A stretch of DNA of 49,083 nucleotides. Origin: Nocardioides luteus. Lineage in GTDB: Bacteria; Actinomycetota; Actinomycetes; Propionibacteriales; Nocardioidaceae. Positions within the stretch are counted from its first letter, which is position 1; every line of letters starts with the position of its first letter. The DNA is taken from positions 1 to 49,083 of the forward strand of contig NZ_BMRK01000028.1 of assembly GCF_014648595.1 (NCBI RefSeq), given 5' to 3'. Below the pieces are notes generated by a model that made no database searches, was not told where the DNA came from, and worked only from the letters and a program-made list of their open reading frames with translations. The position numbers and the translations under genes are program-made. Shown piece after piece: positions 42,205 through 49,083 of this stretch.

Positions 42205-43307
42205 GCCACGGGCTCCAGCTGTTGCGCCTCGAGCTCGCGGACGAGCGGCAGGACGCGCTGACCGAAGTACTCCACGTCCTCGTGATAGTGCAGGAAGCCA
42301 CCGAGGATCAGGTCGGCGCCGGCCCGCTTGAGCTCCACGATCCGCTCGGCCACCTGCTCGGGCGTGCCGACGAGGCCGGTGCGGAAGCCGTCGTTGTACT
42401 GCACCAGGTCCTCGAAGCTGGAGTCCTGCCACATCCCGGTCTTGTCGCCGGTGGACTGCCCGGCCTGTTTGACGGCGGAGCCGAAGCCCTCGACGGCCTT
42501 ACGGTCGGCCTTCTCGATGATCTCCCGGAGGGTGTCGCGAGCCTCCTTCTCGGTGTCGCGGGCGACGATGAAACCGTTGATGCCGAACTTCACGCGGCGG
42601 CCGAGCGGCTCAGCGACCGAGTTGACGTCCTGGACCTGGGCGGCCAGACCCTCGGGGGTGTTGCCGTTGGCGAAGTACCAGTCCGAGACCCGGCCCGCCA
42701 TGGCCTTGGCGTCGGAGGAGTTGCCGCCCTGGAAGATCTCCGGGTGCGGCCGGCCCTCGCTGGCCAGCGGCTTCGGCTTCAGGTCGAAGTCGTGCAGGCG
42801 GTAGAAGTCGCCGTTGAGCTCGGCGGAGTCGCTCGTCCAGATCTCGCGCAGGTAGCGGATGAACTCCTCGGAGCGGCGGTAGCGCTCGCCGTGCTCGAGC
42901 CACGGCTCACCGAGCTTGGTGAACTCGTCCTTGAACCAGCCCGAGACGACGTTGACGGCCGCGCGGCCGCCGGAGATGTGGTCGGCGGTGGCCAGCCACT
43001 TGGCGAGCACGCCGGGCTGCCACAGCCCCGGGTGGACGGCGGCGATCACCTTGAGCCGCTCGGTCGCCAGCAGCAGCGCCAGCGAGAACGAGGTCGACTC
43101 GTGCTGGTAGGCCGCGCCGTAGGAGGCCATGTAGCGCACCTGGGACAGGGCGTACTCGAAGCCGTTGTTCTCGGCCAGCTGGGCGAGCTTCTTGTTGTAG
43201 TCGTAGCTCCAGTCGGTGCGCTGCTCGATCTTGCTCACCACCAGGCCGCCACTGACGTTGGGCACCCAGTAGGCGAACTTCAGGGGCTCGGTCGCCGGTG
43301 AGGTCAT
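42201..43307 (-). CDS. sfnG: Dimethylsulfone monooxygenase SfnG, 368 aa
   Basis: Near-diagnostic SfnG start KFAYWVPNVSGGLVVSKIEQ, then YDYNKKLAQLAENNGFEYAL, VVSGWFKDEFTKLGEPWLEH, PHPEIFQGGNSSDAKAMAGR, SDWYFANGN and the C-terminal GFLHYHEDVEYFGQRVLPLV. It oxidises dimethyl sulfone to methanesulfinate with FMNH2, supplying sulfur when sulfate is scarce. ATG 43307 follows AAGGAGA. It has its own AT-rich upstream region. Confidence 0.93.
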   Translation of the reverse strand: MTSPATEPLKFAYWVPNVSGGLVVSKIEQRTDWSYDYNKKLAQLAENNGFEYALSQVRYMASYGAAYQHESTSFSLALLLATERLKVIAAVHPGLWQPGVLAKWLATADHISGGRAAVNVVSGWFKDEFTKLGEPWLEHGERYRRSEEFIRYLREIWTSDSAELNGDFYRLHDFDLKPKPLASEGRPHPEIFQGGNSSDAKAMAGRVSDWYFANGNTPEGLAAQVQDVNSVAEPLGRRVKFGINGFIVARDTEKEARDTLREIIEKADRKAVEGFGSAVKQAGQSTGDKTGMWQDSSFEDLVQYNDGFRTGLVGTPEQVAERIVELKRAGADLILGGFLHYHEDVEYFGQRVLPLVRELEAQQLEPVA

Positions 43308-43469
43308 GCTGGTCTCCTTGGATCGCTAATGTCTATTAAACTTATCCGATTAAACAGGTCACGAGACCGGATCTCCCGATGTGGACCAGCGGAAGACCCG
43401 ATCCCGTGATAGGTGCCGCCTATCAAGCAGCGACAGGGCGAGAGGCCCCGCAGATCACCGCCGGGCGGC
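43308..43469 (-). promoter_or_regulatory. AT-rich promoter region of sfnG with ATTAAAC direct repeat
   Basis: ATTAAAC occurs at 43335-43341 and 43349-43355 (N7 spacer), an obvious AT-rich island in GC-rich DNA directly before the sfnG ribosome site. It is a candidate binding site for the operon regulator, possibly the LysR protein at 44859. No terminator is evident between sfnG and the gene upstream. Confidence 0.5.
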
Positions 43470-44711
43470 TCACGTGTACCAGGTCGGCACAGGGATTTCG
43501 CCGAGCAGCGCGTAGCGCCCGACCTCCGCCCGCTTGTGTGCCACCGGGTCATGCAGCGAGTGCGTCCTGATGTTGCGCCAGAAGATGTCCAGACCGACCT
43601 TGTTGGAGGTCGCCCGGGCGCCGGTGAGGTCGTAGACCTTGGCGCCGATCTCCAGGCCGACGTCGATCGCGACCTGCTTGGCCGCGGCGATCACGACCGC
43701 CGCCTCGCCGCGCTCCTGCTCGGTGACCTCGTCGGCATGGGAGTTGATGGCCTCGATCAGGCCGGCCGCCCGCTCGGCCAGAGCCTGGGCCGCCCACAGC
43801 TTCGCGGTGAGGTCGCCGTACGTCTCCTGGATGTAGAACTCCTCGCTCCCCTTCTCCTTGACGTCGCCGGCGTAGGGCCAGGCGCGGGTCGTCTCGCGGG
43901 TGTAGGTCGCAGCGGTGGCCAGGGCGCCCTCGGCGATCCCGAGGTAGAAATTGGTGAAGATGAGCTGGATGATCGGCACGTTGAGCGTGTTGTAGACCCG
44001 CGGGACGAACTCGTACGACCCGCCTCCCTGTTTCACGTAGCCGGCCGCGGACTCCCAGGGGACCCGCACGCCGTTGATGTCGACCGCACCCGACTCGGTG
44101 AGCCGCTGGCCGAGGTTGTCCCAGTCGCCGGCGAAGACAATCGCCTCCTGCTGGGTCGGCACGATCGCGAAGACATGCTTCTCCGTCCCCTCGATGACAC
44201 CCTCGAGCACGGTGAGGTCGGAGACCCGCCCGCCGGTCGAGAACGACTTGCGACCGGTGAAGACGAGCTCGTCACCCTCGACCCTGATCACCAGGTCGTC
44301 GTCGCGCGGATTGACTGCGCCGCCGAAGAAGAAGCTGTTCTCGGTGTAGAGCTGCTCGACGGCGGCGATCTGCTCCGGGGTGCCGACGAGCCGCGCCGCC
44401 CAGGCCCACAGGTAGTGGTAGCCGAGCAGCTGCCCGATGGACCCGTCACCCGCGGCGACCGCCCGGACGACCCGCAGCGCGGTCGTCCAGTCCTGACCGG
44501 CGCCGCCGTGCTCGATGGGGCCGAGCAGCGTGACCAGGCCGCTCTCCTTGAGCAGGTCGACCTCGTACGTCGGGACCTGGTTGGCGCGGTCGCGGGCGAC
44601 CGCGTCCGCGGAGAGACGGGTCGCCACCTCCCGCGCCCGGTCGATCCAGCCCTCGGCAGTGGTGGGTGCCGCACCGAACTCCGCGGCGGTGCGTACAGAC
44701 TCTGTGGTCAT
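43470..44711 (-). CDS. DszC/SfnB-like flavin monooxygenase, 413 aa
   Basis: Acyl-CoA dehydrogenase-fold protein of the DszC group: LLGYHYLWAWAARLVGTPEQ, ENSFFFGGAVNPRDDD, FTGRKSFSTGGRVSDLTVLEG and the C-terminal VGLDIFWRNIRTHSLHDPVA followed by HKRAEVGRYALLGEIP. DszC oxidises sulfur in dibenzothiophene with FMNH2; here the substrate is probably a small organosulfur compound. It is the first gene after the divergent LysR regulator. ATG 44711. Confidence 0.85.
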   Translation of the reverse strand: MTTESVRTAAEFGAAPTTAEGWIDRAREVATRLSADAVARDRANQVPTYEVDLLKESGLVTLLGPIEHGGAGQDWTTALRVVRAVAAGDGSIGQLLGYHYLWAWAARLVGTPEQIAAVEQLYTENSFFFGGAVNPRDDDLVIRVEGDELVFTGRKSFSTGGRVSDLTVLEGVIEGTEKHVFAIVPTQQEAIVFAGDWDNLGQRLTESGAVDINGVRVPWESAAGYVKQGGGSYEFVPRVYNTLNVPIIQLIFTNFYLGIAEGALATAATYTRETTRAWPYAGDVKEKGSEEFYIQETYGDLTAKLWAAQALAERAAGLIEAINSHADEVTEQERGEAAVVIAAAKQVAIDVGLEIGAKVYDLTGARATSNKVGLDIFWRNIRTHSLHDPVAHKRAEVGRYALLGEIPVPTWYT

Positions 44712-44858
44712 ATCGCCCTCTCGTGTCTTGCGTCGTGAAGATGTGTCTTCTTAGTTGACTAAATTAGTAGAGAATTAGCACGAGGGCGCTTCCTGGACGC
44801 CAGTAATCGCCGATCACCCGCTCGGGATGACCGATCACCGCCCGAACGAGAGGACAGC
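44712..44858. promoter_or_regulatory. Divergent LysR/DszC-like promoter with palindromes
   Basis: TTAGTTGACTAA (44751-44762) has 5-bp inverted arms, and CTAAATTAG (44759-44767) overlaps it; a further TTAG lies about 10 bases on. This AT-rich cluster in a GC-rich intergenic space has the look of a LysR operator controlling both directions. The LysR start (GTG 44859) lies 92 bases to its right. Confidence 0.5.
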
Positions 44859-45773
44859 GTGAGGATCGAACAGCTGGAGTACATCGCGGCCGTGACCCAG
44901 CACGGCTCGCTGCGACGGGCGAGCGAGCAGCTCCACATCTCCCAGCCCGCGCTGAGCGAGGCGATCACCAAGCTCGAGCGCGAGCTCGGCGTGACGCTGC
45001 TCGACCGGCGCCGAGCGGGCGCGCGGATCAGCCGCGAGGGTCAGGAGCTGCTCCCCTACATGGCCGACGTCCTCGAGGCGGTCGAGAAGCTCCGGCTGGC
45101 TGCCGGCGTGCAGAGCACCGGCGTCGGCTCGGTCCGGGTCGGCACGGTGCAGGCGGGCACCTCGACGGTGCTGCTGCCGACCCTGCGGAGGTTCGGCGAC
45201 GAGCACCCGCGGACCAGCGTCGAGGTGCGCACGATGCTGCACGAGGACATCTATCTCGCCCTGGCCGAGGGCACGATCGACGTCGGCCTGGTCAACCTGC
45301 TGAGCGGCGACGACCTGCCGCCGACGGTCGAGGGCAGCGTCCTCATCCAAGGGAGGCCGGTCGTGGTGCTGCCCGCCGGCCACCGGCTCGCCTCACGTGC
45401 GGAGGTGACGGTCGAGGAGCTGCGTGCGGAGCCGTTCGTCGGGATGCGCGCGGGCTACCTGATGTACCGCTTCGCCCACCGCGTCTTCGGCACCGACCTC
45501 CCCGACCACTGGCACGCCACCGACGGCGCCGAGATGGGCAAGATGATGGTCAGCGAGGGCATGGGGCTGACCCTGCTGCCCGACTACAGCGTCGCGGGCG
45601 ACCCGCGCGAGACGAGCGGCCAGATCACCATGCGACCGTTGGCCGGGGACCGGTCCCGGGTGCGGATGCTCGCGGTGCAGCGGCACAACTCGCGTACGTC
45701 CTCAGGTGCTCGGACGCTGCTCGAACTGCTCGCCGAGACGGCCGTCGAAGCTCAGGCCTCGGCGGGCTCGTAG
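44859..45773 (+). CDS. LysR-family transcriptional regulator, 304 aa
   Basis: The winged HTH spans residues 1-60 (MRIEQLEYIAAVTQHGSLRR, ASEQLHISQPALSEAITKLE). An effector-binding domain (about 90-295) of the two-lobed LysR fold follows, with VGTVQAGTSTVLLPTLRRF at its start. It is divergent from the sulfur-scavenging operon and presumably controls it in response to sulfur status, as CysB/Cbl do elsewhere. GTG start. Its last 22 bases overlap the end of hemE on the other strand. Confidence 0.9.
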   Translation: MRIEQLEYIAAVTQHGSLRRASEQLHISQPALSEAITKLERELGVTLLDRRRAGARISREGQELLPYMADVLEAVEKLRLAAGVQSTGVGSVRVGTVQAGTSTVLLPTLRRFGDEHPRTSVEVRTMLHEDIYLALAEGTIDVGLVNLLSGDDLPPTVEGSVLIQGRPVVVLPAGHRLASRAEVTVEELRAEPFVGMRAGYLMYRFAHRVFGTDLPDHWHATDGAEMGKMMVSEGMGLTLLPDYSVAGDPRETSGQITMRPLAGDRSRVRMLAVQRHNSRTSSGARTLLELLAETAVEAQASAGS

Positions 45774-46849
45774 CTCTGCACGAACTCGGTGAGCCGGGCG
45801 AGCTGGTCGGGGTCGGTGCTCGGGATGACGCCGTGGCCGAGGTTGAAGACGTGTCCCTTCGCCCGGCGACCGGTCTCGATGATCCGGCCGGCCTGCTCGA
45901 GCATCACCTCGGTGGGCGCGAAGACGAGGGCGGGGTCGAGGTTGCCCTGGACGCCGAAGCCGTCACCGAGCTGGCCGATCGCCCAGTCGAGCGGGGTGCG
46001 CCAGTCGACGCCGACGAACTCGGCGCCGGCGCTGCCCATGAGCGGCAGCAGCATGGCGGAGTTGACGCCGAAGTGGATGCGCGGGACGCCGAGCTCGCCG
46101 ATCCGGCTCAGCACCTGGGCGGAGTAGGGCAGCACGTGGCGCTCGTAGTCGGCGAGCGTGCAGGCGCCGGCCCAGGAGTCGAAGAGCTGCACCGCGGAGG
46201 CGCCTGCGCGGACCTGGACCTCCAGGAACGCGCTGGAGATGCCGGCGATCTTGCGCATCAGCGCGTCCCACACGTCAGGGGCGCCGAACATGAGCGCCTT
46301 GGTCTTGGCGTAGTCCTTCGACGGACCGCCCTCGACCAGATAGGAGGCCACCGTGAACGGAGCACCCGCGAAGCCGATCAGCGGGGTGCCGCCGTTGACG
46401 GTCGCGAGTTCGCTGGTGAGGTTCTGGACGGCCTCGGTGATGTAGGGGACGTGCTCGGGGGTCAGGTCGGGGATCGCCTCGACGTCGGCGAGGGTGCGCA
46501 CCGGGTCGGCGATCACCGGACCCACCCCGGGCTTGATCTCGAGGTCGATGCCGACGGCCTTCATCGGCAGCACGATGTCGGAGAAGAAGATGGCCGCGTC
46601 GACGCCGTAGCGGCGTACGGGCTGGAGCGTGATCTCGGTGATCAGCTCGGCGTTCTGGCACGACTCGAGCATGCCGATGCCCTCACGCACCTTCAGGTAT
46701 TCGGGCAGCGACCGGCCGGCCTGGCGCATGAACCACACCGGCGTACGGCTGGCCTTCTGGCCCGTCAGCGCCTGCAGGAACGGCGAGGCTGCGAGCGCCC
46801 CCGAAGTGCTCTCGGAGGAGTCCTCGACGATGTTCCTGGGGGTGTTCAC
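45752..46849 (-). CDS. hemE: Uroporphyrinogen decarboxylase HemE, 365 aa
   Basis: The signature TPVWFMRQAGRSLPEY binds substrate carboxylates, and SDIVLPMKAVGIDLEI, GFAGAPFTVASYLVEGG and GNLDPALVFAP complete the family pattern. It converts uroporphyrinogen III to coproporphyrinogen III. GTG 46849 (AGGTGG upstream) is preferred; the frame runs upstream without a good start. It is divergent from the DUF3000 gene and overlaps LysR at its end, the mark of a recent neighbour. Confidence 0.93.
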   Translation of the reverse strand: MNTPRNIVEDSSESTSGALAASPFLQALTGQKASRTPVWFMRQAGRSLPEYLKVREGIGMLESCQNAELITEITLQPVRRYGVDAAIFFSDIVLPMKAVGIDLEIKPGVGPVIADPVRTLADVEAIPDLTPEHVPYITEAVQNLTSELATVNGGTPLIGFAGAPFTVASYLVEGGPSKDYAKTKALMFGAPDVWDALMRKIAGISSAFLEVQVRAGASAVQLFDSWAGACTLADYERHVLPYSAQVLSRIGELGVPRIHFGVNSAMLLPLMGSAGAEFVGVDWRTPLDWAIGQLGDGFGVQGNLDPALVFAPTEVMLEQAGRIIETGRRAKGHVFNLGHGVIPSTDPDQLARLTEFVQSYEPAEA

Positions 46850-46928
46850 GGCAGCCACCTGGCAATGGTCCCACCCGGTGCGGCGTGTACGCACATCGCG
46901 AATCGCGCAGAAGACATACGCTGTTCAC

Positions 46929-47567
46929 ATGGTCGTCCGTGGAGAGTCGCGTCCCGCCGCGGGACCGGAGAACGGCCCGGCCGTGTTCCGGTCCGCCGCG
47001 GAGGGCATGCGCGCCGCGACGTTCCGGCCCGAGGTGCTGGCGGAGGAGATGCCGGCGCCGCAGCGGATCGCTCCGTACGCCGCAGCCCTGTCGGCCGACG
47101 TGACCGTCGGTGACGTCGACGTGGCGACCGGCCGATTGATCCTGCTGCACGACCCCGAGGGCAACGACGCCTGGGGCACGGTGCACGCCGCGCCTGGTAC
47201 GTTCCGGCTGGTGGCCTACGCACGCGCAGACATCGACGTCGAGCACATCAGCGACCCGCTCCTGGGCGAGGTCGGCTGGTCGTGGCTGCTCGACGCCCTG
47301 TCGGCTCACGGCGCCTCGCACGTGGCCGCGGCCGGCACCGTGACCAGGGTCGCCACCGAGTCCTACGGCGGGATGGCCGAGGAGGAAGGCACCGCCCAGA
47401 TCGAGATCCGCGCATCGTGGACGCCGGTCGGAGCCGACTCGGGCGAGCTGGACGTGCGACCGCACACCGAGGCGTGGGGCGAGCTGCTCTGCACGGCCGC
47501 GGGGCTTCCTCCGGTGCCGGAGGGCGTCACCGTCATGCCGAGCCGACGAGGTCAGCGGGGCGCGTGA
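46929..47567 (+). CDS. DUF3000 protein, 212 aa
   Basis: The DUF3000 pattern is clear: FRPEVLAEEMPAPQRIAPYA, AALSADVTVGDVDVATGRLI, LLHDPEGNDAWGT, FRLVAYARADID and GTVTRVATESYGGMAEE. It is a conserved actinobacterial protein of unknown function that in mycobacteria lies between hemE and the RNase D gene, exactly as here. Its stop overlaps the RNase D start (GTGA), so the two are coupled. ATG 46929. Confidence 0.88.
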   Translation: MVVRGESRPAAGPENGPAVFRSAAEGMRAATFRPEVLAEEMPAPQRIAPYAAALSADVTVGDVDVATGRLILLHDPEGNDAWGTVHAAPGTFRLVAYARADIDVEHISDPLLGEVGWSWLLDALSAHGASHVAAAGTVTRVATESYGGMAEEEGTAQIEIRASWTPVGADSGELDVRPHTEAWGELLCTAAGLPPVPEGVTVMPSRRGQRGA

Positions 47568-48832
47568 GTCACGAGAGCACGGAGCCCGAGACGGGGCCGG
47601 ACACACCTGAAGATGCGGCGCCGGCACCTCTGCTGACCCTGCGCGACGGACTGCCTCCGGTCACCGACACCGACGAGGGCCTGTCCAAGGCCGCCGCGGC
47701 CATCGCCGCCGGCACCGGACCGGTCGGGATCGACGCCGAGCGCGCCTCCGGCTACCGCTACTCCAACCGCGCCTACCTGATCCAGCTGCGCCGCGAAGGC
47801 TCCGGGATCTGGCTGATCGACCCGATCGAGCTGACCACGATGGAGCCGCTGGTCGAGGCGCTCGAGGGCACCGAGTGGATCCTGCACGCCGCCACCCAGG
47901 ACCTTCCCTGCCTCAACGACCTCGGCCTCTACCCGGCCGCGCTCTTCGACACCGAGCTCGCCGGCCGGCTGCTCGGCTACCCCCGGGTCGGGCTCGGCAC
48001 CCTCGTCGAGACGGTGCTCGGCTTCACCATGCTCAAGGAGCACTCCGCGGCCGACTGGTCGACCCGCCCGCTGCCCGACGCCTGGCTCGAGTACGCAGCG
48101 CTGGACGTCGAGGTCCTCGTCGAGCTGCGTGACGCGCTGGCCGACGAGCTCGTCGCGCAGGGCAAGGACGCCTGGGCCCGGCAGGAGTTCGACTGGCTGC
48201 GTGGCTTCGAGGCGCCAGTGCGTACGGATGCCTGGCGGCGCACCTCCGGCATGCACCGGGTCCGCGGCCGCCGCGGTCTCGCCGCCGTGCGTGAGCTGTG
48301 GCTCGAGCGCGACCGGATCGCCCAGCAGCGCGACGTCACCCCGAGCCGGATCATCCCCGACGCCGCGATCGTCGCCGCCGCCCAGGAGCTGCCGAAGGAC
48401 AAGGCCTCGCTGCTCGGGCTGAAGGGCTTCCACGGCCGTGGCGCCGAGCGCTACGTCTCCTCGTGGCTGAAGGCGCTCGACCGCGCGGCCACGATGCCCG
48501 AGGACGACCTCCCGGTCCGCTCCCCGCGCTCCGACGGCCCTCCCCCGCCGCGCGCCTGGGCCGACAAGGACCCCGTGGCCGCTCGCCGGCTCGCGCTCGC
48601 CCGCGAGGCCATCAACGCCCTCTCCGAGGAGCGCAACCTCCCTGCCGAGAACCTTCTCACTCCCGACTTCCTCCGCCGCACCATGTGGACGCCCCCGGGC
48701 ACCCGCGACCCCGGCGCCCTCCTCGACGGCATCATCGAGATCCTCTCCGGCTTCGGCGCCCGCGGCTGGCAGATCGCCCTCACCGCCCCGCTCCTCACCG
48801 ACGCCGTCCTGCAGGCCGACAACGAGTCCTGA
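47564..48832 (+). CDS. rnd: Ribonuclease D-like HRDC 3'-5' exonuclease, 422 aa
   Basis: DEDD exonuclease motifs: GIDAERASGY (Exo I D-x-E), HAATQDLPCLNDLGL (Exo II) and YAALDVEVLVEL (Exo III). An HRDC domain lies at about 215-295 (WLERDRIAQQRDVTPSRIIP) and a second helical domain ends the chain. It probably trims tRNA and other stable RNA precursors. GTG 47564 overlaps the DUF3000 stop. A 21-bp repeat array follows the stop almost at once. Confidence 0.9.
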   Translation: MSHESTEPETGPDTPEDAAPAPLLTLRDGLPPVTDTDEGLSKAAAAIAAGTGPVGIDAERASGYRYSNRAYLIQLRREGSGIWLIDPIELTTMEPLVEALEGTEWILHAATQDLPCLNDLGLYPAALFDTELAGRLLGYPRVGLGTLVETVLGFTMLKEHSAADWSTRPLPDAWLEYAALDVEVLVELRDALADELVAQGKDAWARQEFDWLRGFEAPVRTDAWRRTSGMHRVRGRRGLAAVRELWLERDRIAQQRDVTPSRIIPDAAIVAAAQELPKDKASLLGLKGFHGRGAERYVSSWLKALDRAATMPEDDLPVRSPRSDGPPPPRAWADKDPVAARRLALAREAINALSEERNLPAENLLTPDFLRRTMWTPPGTRDPGALLDGIIEILSGFGARGWQIALTAPLLTDAVLQADNES

Positions 48833-48847
48833 CCCCGGCGGCTTCGG

Positions 48848-49083
48848 CGCCGCCGAGGCGTCACCCGCGTCGGCCGAGGCGTCACGTACGACGGTCGAAA
48901 GGGCACGGACGACGGTCGAGGCGTCACGTACGACGGTCGAGGCGTCAGGTGCGCAGCCGAGAAGGCAGCTGCGTCGGCCGAAACGTCACTTACGTCGGTC
49001 GAAACGTCACGTGCGGCGGTCGAGATGGCACGGCAGTGCCATCTCGACCGCCAGAACTGACGTCTCGACCGACCGCACTGACG
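48848..49083. repeat. Array of degenerate 21-bp repeats with central hairpin (runs off window)
   Basis: Nine units of 20-21 bp run forward: 48848-48867, 48868-48888, 48889-48909, 48910-48930, 48931-48951, 48952-48971, 48972-48992, 48993-49013 and 49014-49033. Orientation then flips (49034-49054, 49055-49075 and a partial unit to the window end). The consensus CGWCGGYCGARRCGTCACKTA matches the array at 37761-37968. No spacers and no coding signal. Confidence 0.8.
49015..49052. terminator. 17-bp perfect hairpin at the flip point of the repeat array
   Basis: GGCGGTCGAGATGGCAC (49015-49031) pairs perfectly with 49036-49052 around a GGCA loop. It is formed by two repeat units meeting head-to-head. 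It may act as a terminator for the rnd transcript in either direction, although no T-tract follows. Confidence 0.6.

Noticed and set aside
48848-49083. CRISPR array
   Set aside because: Units are directly adjacent with no unique spacers, are degenerate, and reverse orientation in the middle; no cas genes nearby.

Overview
The window is GC-rich, with dense, often overlapping genes, GTG/TTG starts, a WhiB-like protein, an SCO3933-type element regulator, HemQ and DUF3000. This points to an actinobacterium, probably of the Nocardioidaceae (Nocardioides-like). The genus is an inference from gene content and repeat style.

Region 1 (1-10270) is most of an actinomycete integrative and conjugative element (AICE). 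Its right end abuts the 3' end of a tRNA-Gln gene and its left end lies outside the window. The transfer and maintenance block reads rightward in a chain of overlapping genes: SCO3933-type activator, two small proteins (one a 23-residue membrane peptide), a TraB/FtsK-type translocase, a WhiB-like protein, a small zinc-ribbon-like protein, a RepSA-type rolling-circle initiator, excisionase and tyrosine integrase. A divergent XRE-DUF5919 regulator with a Nudix hydrolase is the likely immunity/control arm. The left cargo (310-3056) holds a HEPN/Abi_C-like protein, a two-helix membrane protein, a small W-rich protein and an HD-domain protein.

Region 2 (10400-14900) carries an ABC exporter operon with a divergent HTH regulator and a sharp palindromic operator, a truncated AbiEi-type antitoxin gene between two 20-bp repeats, a LigC-type ATP-dependent DNA ligase and a Usp-like protein. 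The following intergenic space (14958-15104) holds a compact candidate small RNA. It has a -10 box, two hairpins with G-tracts in their loops and a terminator, and a GTTACC-N5-GTTACC direct repeat lies upstream.

Region 3 (15119-26217) has a CotH / DUF4956 / VTC-domain operon, a LigD-type polymerase domain that probably partners the ligase, a DUF4349 lipoprotein, an Eis-like acetyltransferase, MsrB, a coupled sulfotransferase-like/class IV aminotransferase pair, an F420-type oxidoreductase and an NCS2 nucleobase permease.

Region 4 (26371-49083) is built on the conserved actinobacterial haem neighbourhood hemQ - hemY - hemE - DUF3000 - rnd, interrupted twice. Beside hemQ lies an RHS polymorphic toxin with an overlapping candidate immunity gene and a WXG100-like upstream partner. 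Between hemQ and hemY lie an esterase and a WXG100-led type VII-like four-gene operon. Between hemY and hemE lies a sulfonate/dimethyl-sulfone sulfur-scavenging operon (flavin reductase, MFS transporter, SsuD-like, two DszC/SfnB-like enzymes, SfnG) with a divergent LysR regulator. Two arrays of a degenerate 21-bp repeat, each flipping orientation in the middle, lie at 37761-37968 and 48848-49083.
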